Shown: positions 46,311 to 59,136, counted from the first letter of the stretch. The stretch is 64,000 bases of DNA from Triglochin maritima (GCA_963682175.1 OY821772.1:11834743-11898742); one strand, 5' to 3'. Made by a program: numbers and translations. The notes: generated by a model not told the origin, from the sequence alone.

Positions 46311-49300
46311 TTCTTTCCAAACCTCCCGCCAATTGATGGTTAAACACCACAAGCCCAGAAGCGATTGCAGAGAACATGTTCACAGCAACCGAAGACCACA
46401 CTCTGCCATAGCTTCTATGTTTGTGATTTCTTTTTACACATTCGTTACAACCTACCAAAGCATCTTTATTTATTAGTTCTTATTATATATTTAGATTTGT
46501 TTATTTCGAGATGGAAATGGAACCCAAGGAAAAAGATCAGTTGCATGTGCTTAAGCTCATTTCTCAAAACATATGGGTCATCAACCTTGTTGTTCTCTTA
46601 TCTTTAATTATAGCTTTGGTGAGGTGATTAACATGGGAACTTGGAGCTCATCACTAAGGGCACTCCCTCTTCATTGGTTTATGTTGCAATACAGAGTTTT
46701 TGTTCTTAAAAAGCGACTTTGTTGTCTGCTAATCATTATGGTATAAAACCATGCAATCTTTTTCCCCTTTTCTTTTGGCATAATAGGTTAATAAAACAAT
46801 TCTGTTACACAAAAGAGTAGCCTTGGTTTGGTTACCCGATGGTGTTACCTCATCTTATAGGTCTTTAACTTGACCAGAAATTGAACCCTAATATATACGG
46901 TGCGTTACATGGTGTCAATGGTGTGATTTGATTAAAATATCAGGTTAATTACAATTTGACTTTTTGAACTATGTTTGGTATTACTTTGCACTCCTGAACT
47001 TTTAAAGTAAACAATTACCTCTCTTGAACTTTCATTTTGTAACACTTTGCCCTCTTGAACTTTAAAAATTCATTATTTAACACAAATTCGATGTTTTTTT
47101 CTAATTTATTTGTCGTATCCCTAATACACTTTTAAACATATATTTACGTGAAAGTTTGGATCAAAACAGAAGTCGGATATGGTTAGAATTTGGGTCGGAT
47201 ATTTCCACGGACTTTAGGACGTTATTTTTCTTGATGCCTTGTATGTTTCAAATTAGTTCTTTTTCACTTGTTACATAATGTCTTATGGACTTACCCATCT
47301 ATATATTTCAAAATAACATGTGTATTATGTATAAGTACAAACAACAATGAAACACATTTGTATTGCCACATAAATTATTGCACTAGTTTGTCATTCCTGT
47401 TGAATCGAAGTAAATTGTACCATAAAACATAGAATAAAAATCTACAACATTGTTAAATAGACATTCATACTTAAATAGAACCATAAGAACGTGAGAACAT
47501 AATAATACAATCACAAAGTATGATGATACAATGTTAATTATAAAACAATATGTCAAAAATATAGTAAGGGAAACAGAAAAACTTGTAGGGTAAATTGAAA
47601 AAATCGGTCAAGTTATTTTGGTACATGACAATAAGTATACTGGGATGGTTGTGAGGTTTTGAAGGTTTGATTGTAGTTAGTATATTTCTAAGTGGGTTGT
47701 AGTCAACTTTATGGAGGGGTAATTTGAAATGGGATGGAGGGTATTTTCGGAGTGGAGTGAGGAAAGTCATGAGGGTGTGGTAGCTCCTTGGTTCCGCTAG
47801 TTGATGGTAAATGTAAATCGTAGGTTTTTTGACCGGGGATGTTTTTCTTTTTCATTTTGTAGGTATATCTTGTTTTGAGGAGGTTGATGGTGATATGATA
47901 AGTTCTAAATAAGATTGGGCTCTTTCGAAGGAGCCATTGGGTGACTTGAAACATACAACATATTCATATGTGTTGAACTTGTTTAACGAAAGGAAAGGTT
48001 TGCATCCAGAGGGTTCTGAGCTAGCTGAGGTGTGAATTCCTCATTGTTAGACCAATCCATACTTAAATTTTGTAGTCAACTTCAATAGGACCTGAAAAAT
48101 ACAAGAACCATACAAATACTTTATGCCACATTATTCACAAACATAGAGAAAAAAACAAGAACCGTACAAATACTTCATGCCACATTATCCACACATAAAA
48201 CAACATAACCACATTATCCACAAACATAAACAACATTATCCACATTAGGTATAGATTCAAATAACAACAATGAATGCAATAACACAAACTTGCGGGAGGT
48301 TATTAAATTAAATGAGGAGAAAATCACAACAACAATAAAAAAATTAATTAACAAAATTTATACAACACGTAAAGGTTAATAGATAACGTAAAATGATAGA
48401 AAAAATAAATAAATCATGAAAATATGCCTATTAGAGTTTTCTCCTGCAACCGCTAGAAAGAGGAGGAACGTCCAGGTACCTCAGCCTACAATTTTTGTAT
48501 TCGACACAACCTCGACGTTATCTAGTATGTCCAACCAAATCAGCAAAATTAGAGAGGGGGAACGAGGGGTCCTTGGTGGCGTAGACAGAAAATGGAGTTG
48601 CTTAACGTCGATCCAGCAAGGGACTTGGTCGAGCTTGACGACCAAAGCGGTGATTCTTGTCATCATCCCGCCATGAGTTGTTGGCACAATATGGTACATG
48701 ATCTGAACTCTAACCCTAAACTAAAAAAATGCAAAATGTAAGAATGTAACCAACAAACAAAAAAAGTACAAAAAGATTCCAACTTAAACCCGAACAACCC
48801 ACAATCATAAAGTACAAAACCATCTAAAAGCCTCCAACCATGAAAACCAATTCAAAGATCGAGTGGTGAAATAAGGGATTTAAGGTTAGGAACTTGAGGT
48901 TAGGGATAGAAGAAAGAGGGAAGAAGAAGCCGGAGGAGAGATGAAAGAATTGATGCAACACTCTTTTCATTTTGTATATTTACTGTCAACTTTTAACTTT
49001 AATCATATTTTAATTTTAGCTAGAGTTTTAACAACTAACAATCCAATTTCCAACTAACCATCCACGTCACCACGTCATCTAGAAGTAACAAGGGTAAACA
49101 TGTAACTTTAGACATTAAGAATGAACTTAATTGAAGTTTATGTTAAGAGAGGTGAGAAAAGGGTACAGATGAAAGAGAATTTGAGATTGGAGAGTATTGG
49201 TGAAATAAAACTTAAATTATAGGAAATAAATAATAGTCTTTTTAATTGAAGGGTATTAGTGATATTGTCTTGTTGAAGCCCATTTGAAGGGTGTGTATTC

Positions 49301-49745
49301 CTGAAGATCCGCCAAAACATAAAGTTTGACTCTTTTTCTTTCTAATTTTATCTCAACGATTTTATAATTCACACTATCTTTCATTTTTCAATGAAGATAG
49401 ATTTCTGTACCTATTACGGAAAGTATATTAGTTTTTAAAGTTGCATCATTATAACTTAGAAACGATGTTATGTAAGGATGGAAAACAGAGAGATGATAAA
49501 TGTAGCGCATTATAACTTTCTTAATAAACTTGGTAATTTGACTTTATTTTTCCTTTCCATTTTGAAGCATTTGGGAAAAATAGATAAACTTGTTGAAAGT
49601 TGGAAAGAAATCAAGTTATCTCTGTAAATGGAAAAATTGAGACAAATTGCTGTATTTTTTATTATCAAGTATCATATACTGCAATAGCGTCATTCTCTAT
49701 GCTTGGCTTCTGTTTCCTTAACTTTCTACTCAAACATGAAAAACA

Positions 49746-49838
49746 TTATTTTTAACTTTCTTTCCTACCTTTTTTAACATTATTTTTTAACTTTCTTTCC
49801 TACCTTTTTTAACATTATTTTTTAACATTATTATAGCA
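49746..49838. repeat. Short tandem repeat, about 36-bp period
   Basis: ATTATTTTTTAACTTTCTTT then CCTACCTTTTTTAAC occurs twice in succession, followed by a third partial unit. Confidence 0.8.
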
Positions 49839-50324
49839 AATTATATAATGCAGACAATCACTTTTATGTTGTCGTTTTTTCCCCTTTTAGTTCTGCTATT
49901 TTCTACCTTTCCAACTTGCAAATGATATTTGCTATCCACGAATTAATATTTAATAATATGATAATTGAAGGTTCAACTTCTAGCTTTATTGAATAGTCAG
50001 AATTAGGATTTTGACTAAATCTTAATAAATTACCACTTAAGTTGAACATAGTTTTTTATGATATTTGACTATTATATTTATCTGTCTCCCATTATTAATA
50101 ATTGGTTCGGCTTGATTGGTTTGGCACTGGACATGGGGACATGTACCATCACTACCATGGTAGTATGGTACTCAATTAGCAGCAGAAGTAGAATAATTTA
50201 ATAGCAATTGAAAATTATTACTCACTCAATCATAGAAGTAAAATAATATATTATCAATTGGAAATAAAGGCAATAAACACGCAGTTGTTTTCCATCAACA
50301 TTTCACAGTCTTTGTTCAAATAGA

Positions 50325-50416
50325 ACTTAAATTGGATTTTGAATATCTGTCGAGAATGTCAATAACTTATTACACTCAATTTAAGTTCTTGACAGGCATT
50401 CAAAATCCAATTTAAC
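50325..50416. repeat. Small nested hairpin
   Basis: GAACTTAAATTG (50325) pairs with CAATTTAAGTTC (50379), and AAATTGGATTTTGAAT (50331) pairs with ATTCAAAATCCAATTT (50398). The two pairings are mutually exclusive alternatives over the same stretch. Confidence 0.7.
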
Positions 50417-51112
50417 AATTACGTTAAATCATATGCCTAACAATGATTCTTTTGTTTTCTTTAATTCATGGGACAAACTATACAACTTCAATTTGGAGCA
50501 TTAACCCATCAAATTAAATTATGGTACGTGCCATTGTATTTCATGGAAATTAATGAATCATACAATATTTAGTTAAGAAAATGTAATCATAAAATATTTG
50601 GGTGACACTTTGATGATTAGTTTCTAAGTTGGTCATGAGCGTGAAGCAGAGAAATAATTTTATAGTAGATTTTGAGTTTTTCATGCCTTCCAATGATTTT
50701 AATACGGAAGCAAAAGAAATTATCTTATGTATTTTAAGTAAATATGTCAATTTCGAAATCGTTTTGACAAACTAATCACATGGATGTTAGTTTTGCATGA
50801 TGAATTCCTCACTTCAAGATTACTCTCTTGCAAACCAATCACTTTGTAGAGGAAATATCAATTGCTAAACATTGTCCCAAAATTACTTAAATCGTCCTTT
50901 GAAATTACCATTTTGCCATTCTCTCATTTCTACTGCTATAACGCGACATTTTACCCTCCTCTCACACATCTCTCTTCATATTCCTCTTATAAATATAAAA
51001 AATAATATTTTGGAGGTCAGTAATGAACCAACGGACGGCCCAGTGTACTCGAATCTGGTAAAATATCTAACATCTTTTTAATAAAAAAATAATAAAAAAT
51101 AATAAAAAATTA

Positions 51113-51335
51113 CGGGCGTCCGACGGAGCCGCCCCCACGTAGGAGGGGGCGTCTGGCTAAGACGCCTTCCCCATGGGGGCGGCGTTTTACCCAGACGCCT
51201 TACCCATCGGGGGGCGTTTTACCCAGACGCTCCGCCCATAGGAGAGGCGTCTGTGTAAGATGTCTCCCCCATGGGGGAGGCGTCTTAGCCAGATGCCCCC
51301 TCCTACGTGGGGGCGGCTCCGTCGGACGCCCGTAA
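51113..51335. repeat. GC-rich palindromic array, second block of M1 copy 3
   Basis: Repeated GGCGTCTGGCTAAGACGCC and CCCCCATGGGGG palindromes. The outer parts GGCGTCCGACGGAGCCGCCC / GGGCGGCTCCGTCGGACGCC are themselves inverted copies (51115 and 51312). Confidence 0.8.
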
Positions 51336-51654
51336 TTTTTTATTATTTTTTAAAAAGATAATTGATTATAAATTAATTAATTATTAAATTAATTAATAAG
51401 TTAATAATTACTATATTCGGAGCGAGACCCCCGAACGATCTGTCGAGGTGGTATTTGTAAGTCAGGATGTTTTACCACCGGGGGATTTGGAACTTAAAAA
51501 ATGTTGGATCTGGAATTTTTTTGAATCTTCATCACTTGCAAAAAAACTCATTGTAATCCGACCGGTTACCACCGAAAACTTGCAAAGAAACGTCAAATAA
51601 TTTGAGATAACACACCGTATAATTTTAATTTGACAAAAAAATTAAAAAAACGGG

Positions 51655-51870
51655 ACGTCTGTACTATCGTGGCGGCGTCTGGCTAAGATGCCTCCACCAT
51701 GGTTGAGGCGTCTTAGCGAGACGCTTACACCATGGTATAGGCGTCTGGCTAAGACGCCTGTACCATCGTGGAGGTGTCTGGCTAAGACGCCTCAACCATG
51801 GTGGAGGCGTCTTAGCCAGACGCCTCCACGATGGTGCAGGCGTCTTAGCCAGACGCCCGAGTCGGAAAAA
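51655..51870. repeat. GC-rich palindromic array, about 30-bp units
   Basis: Alternating GGCGTCT(GG/TA)...AGACGCC and CCACCATGGTGG-type palindromes, about seven units. On the plus strand one frame is open (51688-51927) and encodes a repeating P-W-x-R-R-L-S/A-x-T-P pattern, a consequence of the unit length being a multiple of three in places. Confidence 0.8.
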
Positions 51871-52086
51871 AAAAATCTGTCTCCGTTACTTCGCCTGATC
51901 TTGGTGTTTCGCCAGACATTTTCGTAGTGTTGGTACTAGGAATGTTAGTAAAACTGAGTCAAAAACCTTGTTTAAAGACATGGGACGATATGAGTATTAA
52001 ATATATTGTTAAGGGCAATTTGGTAATTTCAAGGGGCAATTTAAGTAGTTTTGGGGCGACGTTTAGTAGTTTCCTTTATTTTTGGA

Positions 52087-53495
52087 GAAATTGCTCGAGG
52101 TTAATTAGTTTTATTATTAGATTTGTCATTCTTCGTCGTGCTAATGGAAATATAGTACTGTGTATAAGCATGATAATAATTGTAAATCCTCTTTTACATC
52201 ATGTCTTATGAAAAAGATCTAGTAAATAAAATGCATATATGTCGTGAAATATATATACATACATTTGTTCTATTTATGGTTTTGAGAACTTGTGCATGTA
52301 TGTATGTAATGAACGATAGAAAATTATGTGAAGCATGTATGATACTATACACCAGAAAAGAAAAGAAAAAACTAAGCTTATTTCTTGATTATTGGAGGAG
52401 AACTTTTGCCTCTACAAATTATAAGTAAGGTCGGTCGATCAATTAAGAGTACCTTGTGATCAAATATAGCCGGATTTGAGTTTGATAACAGCATCACAAC
52501 CTGGTATGGTCTCTCTTATTTGAACCATTACTCTAATTTTTTTTAATCTAAGAAAAATAGAAAACTACAAAGTAGCATTTAAGAAGAAAATTAAACGTGA
52601 CATCTGTTCTGAAACCTGATATTTTTTCCCTATATTTCCTTTTCATTTATTTTGTACGAAAAGAAGAAGAACAATCCATTTTGCACTTTACAGGAAGGAA
52701 GATGAAGATAGTGGGACATATGCTGTTCCTATCCTGTCCCCCCAATGTCCTTATTCTTTCTTCTTTTTTTGATAATGGTTATAATGCTTCTATCAACAAA
52801 CCAATTATTGAATGGGTTAATATGATTTGCATGTAAAAGAACTTATAAAGTCATTTTGAATATATACCATTTTATCCTCAAAATACTATAGAAAAACTTG
52901 CATACTAAGTTCATATAAGTTAACGATATTTTTACTCAAAATCAAATCATTACCATATCAAGTCACTTGGCAAGGGAAGCAAAATAAAATATAAATACTC
53001 GTATTCTTCAAAATTTTAATATTTTGCAAGTCACAACAGTAATTTAGCCAAAACTTTAAAACTAATAAAGAGAAGTACATTCAATGATTCTAGAGTACAA
53101 GACGTCAAGACCTGTGGTTGTCACATTAAAAAAAAAGAGCCGAGAATGAATAATTTGTAGAACAAAAATCAAATTTGATAAGAAATTAATTTTAAAGAAA
53201 AGAAGACATCAATCTCACGTCAAGCAAACTAATCTTAAAAGGTTACTTCATGGAAAAACCGTCAACTTGGCTAATCCTCGTCGCACGCGTTGATGTTGGC
53301 TTATAACCTACGAAAACCAAAGAATAAAAAGAGTGTGAATGGTTTTTTTTATCAATAAAGAGAAAGAAATGAGATTCTTAGCGTTCAAAAATGTATACAC
53401 ATATATACAAATACACACAGACACACGAATTCCTGGTTAGGGCATAAAATTTGTTTTCATTAATAGAAGTTGAAGATGTGAAAATGTGGATTTTT
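52087..53495. other. AT-rich intergenic DNA
   Basis: Short ORFs only. No domain, RNA gene or transposon border was recognised. Confidence 0.45.
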
Positions 53496-53864
53496 GGTAT
53501 GAAAATGGAACTACTATTTATTACCGGAAAACTACTTAAATCGTCCCAATAATTACTATTTTACCCTTCACAATTCATTTAATACTCATTACGTTCCTTG
53601 TCTTAAAACAAGGTTTTGCCTGAGTTTTCCTCACATTCCCAGTATCAACACCACGAAAATGTCTGGCGAAATGTCTGGATCTGGTGAGGTAAGCCAGAGA
53701 TTTTTTTTCACCTCGGGCGTCTGACTAAGCCGCCTCCCCCAAGAATGGGGCGTCTGGCTGGGACGCCTCCTCCAAGGAGAAGGGAGGTGCCTCTCTAAGC
53801 CGTCGTGCCCTAGGTGGGGGCGTCACAGCCAGACGCCCCAATTTTTTTGATTTTAAATTTATTT

Positions 53865-54933
53865 ATGTTGTGTTATTTTAAATTATTTCAGGTTCCGTTG
53901 CAAGATTTCGATGGTGATGGAGTAGATTACAATGAGTTTTTTGATAGTAAACAAGTACTTCCAACAATTGAGGACGCGTGTAAACGGGCGAAACAAGTTG
54001 CATTCAGATCTGGATTTTTTTTGGCAATATCATCCTACAAATCAAAAGGAGATAATCCGACGAATTGTTATATGAGATGCGATCGCAGAAATGAAATGAA
54101 TTCTCGTGATATGGATATTGCACTACAGAATGAAATGAGGTCGTGGTCGGTCTTCCAGTAGTGGGAGCAGGGGTCGTGGTCGGTCTTCCAATTCGTCTCG
54201 ATCGTCCGTAACCACGGGTGCAGGATCTGGTATGACGATATCTTTGTTGTTACTATTATTACTTAGTTGTTTGTTGTTATTAATATATATAACTTTGCTA
54301 TTTTCCCCATCTTATAGTGTCCAGACGGATTGACGTCGATAACTTCTCAAATGTTGATAGACTGCCATGAATCATTTTACCATTTATAGAGAGGTGGAAT
54401 GACGTACGTGCTGATGACAATTGTGGATTTCGATGTGTTGCCGATGTCTTCCATGGTGGTCAAGACAATTGGTTGTACGCCCGTCGTGCGATTTCTAATG
54501 AGATATGTGCGCATCTTATTTATGAGCACGTCTATTACGACAATGTGATACATGCTCGTCAACGAAATGATTGAGGCGGAGGACCTTGTGACGAGGATCA
54601 CTATATGGAGGTTAGGCCGACTTGTTCCCAATTGCCAATTTTTACAAGTGTGCAGTTATGTATTTCTCAGTGGGAACGGATGGTTCGTTGTACCCGTGTC
54701 TTACTGAGCTACCTTGGGAGAGTCCGTCTTCCATGACGAAGCCAATCAGAGAGTTGGTCATTGCTCATTTAGGGAGTTAGAGACATTTTATTCGCTTGGA
54801 ATTAGGTGAGAGATTCCCAGTACCTCCTATAGCGACCTTGTGGTTTCAAATGCGAGATGAGAGTGTTGCTGGATGGGAGGAAGAGTACGAAAGTAGGAGA
54901 GCATATTGGGATCGGTTACGTAGTACATTTTGA
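53865..54933 (+). pseudogene. FAR1-like N-terminus fused by deletion to OTU protease-like C-terminus
   Basis: Exon 1 (from the ATG at 53865) reads MLCYFKLFQVPLQDFDGDGV DYNEFF, then IEDACKRAKQVAFRSGFFLA. This has the layout of the FAR1/MULE N-terminal DNA-binding region. Near 54140 the frame changes and a GRGRSSSSGSRGRGRSS linker begins, followed by an intron (donor near 54230, acceptor CATCTTATAG at 54317). The next exon has NDVRADDNCGFRCVADVFHG GQDNW, matching the D-x-x-C catalytic segment of OTU cysteine proteases. After a frame change comes the family tail LELGERFPVPPIATLWFQMR and GWEEEYESRRAYWDRLRSTF to the stop at 54931. In intact plant MULE proteins of this type the transposase and SWIM domains lie between FAR1 and the linker; here they are missing. 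Stops at 54367 and 54572 and frame changes make it a pseudogene. Confidence 0.7.
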
Positions 54934-55199
54934 TTGTAATTTGTAATGTATAATATATCGACAATTATATCTTGTATTTGTACTTATATTGTGTTGTTCT
55001 TTTATCATAATTTAAATTTAATTTACGTTACATATGCCAAACATGATTATGATATGCTCGTGAGAAATAAGTACTAAAAATACGACAAAGAAACAAATAG
55101 GGAGAAGATATGTTCGTCGGAAATAAATAATAAGAGTACAACACATAAGCAAATACCAACAAATCTAGTAACAATTCAACATATAATAAAATAAATAAT

Positions 55200-57250
55200 G
55201 TGCAAGCCAACCACAACTCATCATCCGAATCTTGATCCGAAATGCCCAACTGACTGTTCCACTCCTCAATAAGGTCATCCCAATCTGTACATGCAGCTCT
55301 CGTCTCCACGTTCGGCATCCGGTCCTTGTGTCGCAAGAACGACTACGTAACTCGTACCGCCCTACTCATTGACTGTATGTAACATAAAAAATAGTGTACA
55401 TTAACAATAAAAACAAAATATACATTACAAATTAAAATTAAATCAGATAAACTTACCGCATCGCCACATGTCCTATCCAGTTATCTCTCCGGTCTCGGGA
55501 CGGTACCGTACACGATAACTGAATGTGGGCACCTACCGAAACACTGCAAATAATCTGCATCCCAAGTGGAGGGATCGCGTCTACGTCTCAGATCGTCCAG
55601 GTGAAGTCGGCCTACTCTCGGAAATGTCCTCCAAACCGATTCCACGCTCGAAGCGTTGTGCCTGACATCGTACGTCGTCGCAATCGCAGACCGCATTGCA
55701 TGCTCTGGCGTCGGGATGTCAACCAGGATCACCTGAACATACCCTAACTGACGCAAGACGCGATCAGGTAAATAAGGCTTGGTGATATCTTGATAACGAA
55801 TAACGCCCATAAATGTAGTCCTCGGCATAACTACATCAGGCTGAGGACCATACATCAACCACTCCACCTAAACGTTTAAACGTTAATAATAATAAACTTA
55901 AAATTTAAATAAACGTGAATGATATATAATTTTATACATGCGATGCAGTCATCTGATCTAGCCGTTTACGAATGGAATGGAGTCGTCCCTCCTATCCTTG
56001 GTCCGGACAACCCACATACGCGAACGAGGATGCCCATCCTCAATAATCTTCCAATCCCAATGCGGGCGGAAAGGAGGAAAATACTCATAAATCCAAGCTT
56101 GCAGCAACGTAGGACAACCCGTAATGCCAGAATAATCAACACGGCTCGCTATCCCCAACTGGAGATACAAATATGTCAACGTCGCCGACTCCCATGAGTA
56201 TTGACCAATGGTATCAGGGTCCCTCGCCTCCAATAGGTCGTGTGGTCTGACTCTGCAACCGCTCTTGTCGACAAACAAGACGCAGCCTAGCAGTAAGAAG
56301 AGGTAGGCAGTCATTTGGGTATCCTTAGTCCGTGGTGGTCGTCCCCGTCTGCAACAGTCGTCAACAACGTCAATGCTAACACCACCGCCACTCCAAAATG
56401 AGTTATCCCACCCAATACATCGACGCTGACCCTGAGCAACTCCGATACATAAATCTTCAGGCCAGGCGTCGATGCCTGAGCATTGACCATAAGACCCTCA
56501 ACAGGATTGTGTAGAATCTGGAAGACGTCATGCAACATGATCGTCATCTCTCCGAAAGGCAAGTGGAAAGTGTTGGTGTCAGGCTGCCACCGCTCCACAA
56601 AGGCCGAAATCAACGGCATGTTGAGGCAGGAGAACATGCTATAAGGCAAGTGACCTAATCCGTTATTACTAATGGTCGTTGTCATATCATCAATCATTAT
56701 TGAACGTCAAGCTTGCAATGTAGTACAGACTCTGTGCCGATTATGACACTTCAGAACCTTTCGATCCCCGTCCCTCCAAATGCGTTTGGCGATGTGGCTT
56801 CCGAAACTCAGAATGACGTTGTCATCTAAAGGACCACCGGGCATCACATCAGTCACGATCCAAGAATTGTCCTTAACCATCTTCTTCTTCTGAGCTCCGG
56901 CGACTGCAGTGCATGAACTCGAATCATCAGTCACAAACTGGTCACCTCGATCCTTCCGAATGACCCACTCAGCCGAAGAAGGACTACTATGTCGACTCGT
57001 CCTCTACCATATTGTTGTCTCGCCTCCTGTTGCTGCTCCAAGCCAGACCGACCCTCATCGTCACTTCCGTCGTGACTCTCCACCTCATTTGAATCATCAT
57101 CGTCATCGAAAGAATCCTCACGTGTCAGACGACGACGTAAAATATCTCTCTCCTAACTGAAGTAGAAATACCCCGTGTACGTGGATGACGGAGACCTGAT
57201 TCATCAGCTAAACTATATACAACGCGTAAGGGAACTGATTCCCCTTTTCC
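55200..57250 (-). pseudogene. Plant mobile domain (PMD, MAIN-like) gene, decayed
   Basis: Read on the minus strand: an acidic N-terminus (DSFDDDDDSNEVESHDGSDD, near 57110); NSWIVTDVMPGGPLDDNVIL; then the PMD core LISAFVERWQPDTNTFHLPF and GEMTIMLHDVFQ (about 56610-56520); AYLFLLLGCVLFVDKSG (about 56310); LLQAWIYEYFPPFRPHW (about 56090); an intron 55937-55868 (GCAT|GTATAA, GTTTAG|GTGG); PYLPDRVLRQLGYVQ and AVWRTFP-like ESVWRTFP; a second intron 55456-55373 (GCG|GTAAGT, ACATACAG); and an acidic tail. PMD proteins (MAIN and MAIL1 of Arabidopsis) act in genome stability and silencing; many PMD genes ride on transposons. An in-frame TGA at 56712-56710, where Trp is expected, and at least two frameshifts show decay. 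Confidence 0.8.
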
Positions 57251-57767
57251 CCTACGGTAACCCGATGACTATTAATTCAATTTTAGAAATATTTTTTTGT
57301 TAATGGATTTAAATTACTTAGTTTCCAAATTGATCAATCAATGAAACTAATTATAATAATTAATCAATTTAACTAATTACTCAACTAATTTAACCAATTA
57401 TTAACTTAATAATCAATTTATTTAGCAATTATCACAAATTAAAATCAATTTAAATAATAAAAATTAGTATTTATTAAAAAAATGGAGGGGCATGGGGGGC
57501 TCCTGTGGACGCCCAACCCAAAAACATTATTAAAAAAAAACTAAACGAGACATTTACGAGATTCGAGTACGCCGGGACGTCCGTTGGGTCCTTTCCTGGC
57601 CTCCGAGACATTTTTCTGGTGAATATGAGAGTATTATGAAGTGAGAGTAGTGTTAGGAGAGTGAAATGAAGAGTTATATAAGTAGAAATGACAGAATGAC
57701 AAAATGGTAATTCGCACGAGCGATTTAAGTAGTTTTTCGGCGATGAATAACAATTCGGTATGAAAAT

Positions 57768-58130
57768 CGTGAGAGTTGTATTTCTGGATAATATAACAAA
57801 TTGTAATATTTAATTTCTTAAAAAACTTAAGGTTGACTTTTCGAAAAGATAAATTTATATATTATTTTCAAAAGGTAAAGTTTTTAATGAATTTTAAAAA
57901 TGAAATTGTATGGCTATTAGAACGTGTAACATTGATACATATTCGTTGAGTAAAAATGATTCTACTTTTTAATAATTAACCCATGAATCCATGATTTCAC
58001 ATTTATCACATGAGAAAATCATAATTCATTGAATTTAAATATTTTTTTATAGGATGAAAATTATTGCGGTTTTAATGATTAAAATTCCGTGAGAATTTTT
58101 TTAATGGTTTTAAATTTTTTGAATGGTTTT
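57768..58130. other. AT-rich flank of the M1 element
   Basis: No feature recognised. Confidence 0.4.
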
Positions 58131-58134
58131 ATAT

Positions 58135-58760
58135 ATACTTCAAAATATGTTTTCTAATTTTTATAAAATTTTAAAAAAAATTAATTGTGTTTTTAATTTT
58201 TTGCAGTATCGACCATCAAAACTGTTTGTAAAGTGTATTGTCCCTACGAATTTTTGACAACGTTACAAATTTTAAAAATTTAGAATATAGTATTAACTAG
58301 GTACATTTTTATCTAATAAAAAAAATTAAATTTCGAATACCAATATAGGTACATTTTAAAATTGGTAACATTGTCAAAAATTCGTAGAGTGGATACACAT
58401 TACAAACAGTTTTCTAATACTTCAAAAAATTAAAAACACAATTTTATAAAAATTAGAAAACATATTTTGAAGTATATATATATATAACATAGTTAAAATG
58501 ATTTTAAAAAATTCAAAACATAAAATAAAAAACGATAAAAGAAAATAAATAAAGTGACGGATTTTAGTTGGAGTGTTTTATGTTTTGAATTTTTTTAAAT
58601 CATTTTAATTAAGTTTTTTTATTATATTTCTTTTCAAAATATGTTTTGTAATTGTTATTATTTTTTTAAAAAAATTAATTGTGTTTTTAATTTTTTGCTG
58701 TATCAACCTCCAAAACTGTTTGTAATGTGTGTACACCCTACGAATTTTCGACAACGTTAT
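58135..58760. repeat. Three related ~130-bp repeats (+, -, +)
   Basis: 58135-58275, the inverted 58365-58490, and the direct 58615-58760 all share CTTCAAAATATGTTTT, TTAATTGTGTTTTTAATTTT, AAAACTGTTTGTAA and CTACGAATTTTTGACAACGT in the appropriate orientation. The first pair forms a foldback with a ~90-nt loop. This looks like a MITE or a rearranged pair of MITEs. Confidence 0.75.
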
Positions 58761-59067
58761 CAATTTTTTGTTTTAATTAGTTTTAGTGTTTGTTTAAAAT
58801 TCATTTGTAAATAATTTCTTATTCTTGTTAAGAAATTTTATTTTTTTATTGTATAAAATACCCTAACATTTCAATACGTACCGTTATCGACGTGATTTGG
58901 AGGTCGATTTTTGAAAAAATTAAAAACAAATTTTTAAATTTTTAAAAAATAATATAAATTAGATTTTGAAAAAAAAGATTTTAAAAAAGATTAAAAATAA
59001 TTATAATAAAAAAGAAAAACAGAAATAAAGAAAATAAAACAGAAAACTTAAAAAAAAATTAAAATTT

Positions 59068-59136
59068 TTTTTTGGCGGGAGGGACGGATCGCGGGTGGGA
59101 ACCGCGATCCGTGCCGCGATCCACCTAGTTTTCGAA
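59068..59136. repeat. GC-rich palindromic island
   Basis: GGATCGCGGGTGGGAACCGC then GATCCGTGCCGCGATCC: nested palindromes around GGATCGCGG / CCGCGATCC in otherwise A/T-rich DNA. It resembles transposon ends but no partner was found. Confidence 0.5.

Larger units (their letters stand above)
46320..50850. other. Long AT-rich region without supported genes
   Basis: Short ORFs at 47534-47954 and 48416-48699 have no recognisable domains. About 46940-47100 holds diverged CTTGAACTTT-type repeats common in uncharacterised plant transposons. A small direct repeat and a small hairpin are listed separately. Confidence 0.4.
50858..52086 (-). mobile_element. M1 Mutator-like element, copy 3
   Basis: The left end (ATTGCTAAACATTGTCCCAA AATTACTTAAATCG) and the right end (complement of CAATTTAAGTAGTTTTGGGG CGACGTTTAG) are diverged M1 termini. 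The interior matches copy 2 (CTACTGCTATAACGCGAC, GTGTACTCGAATCTGGTAAA) and holds two GC-rich palindromic arrays (51113-51335 and 51655-51870). No clear TSD was seen. Confidence 0.7.
53507..57756. mobile_element. M1 Mutator-like element, copy 4, carrying OTU and PMD genes
   Basis: The 36-bp inverted ends (GAACTACTATTTATTACCGG AAAACTACTTAAATCG and the complement of CGATTTAAGTAGTTTTTCGG CGATGAATAACAATTC) are flanked by an exact 11-bp direct repeat GGTATGAAAAT (53496-53506 and 57757-57767). This is in the 9-11 bp range of Mutator insertions. Inside are two convergent decayed genes: FAR1-like/OTU (+, 53865-54933) and plant mobile domain (-, 57250-55200). GC-rich palindromes lie near both ends (53715-53845 and 57480-57520). 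No MULE transposase core is present, so this copy could move only with help. Confidence 0.85.
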
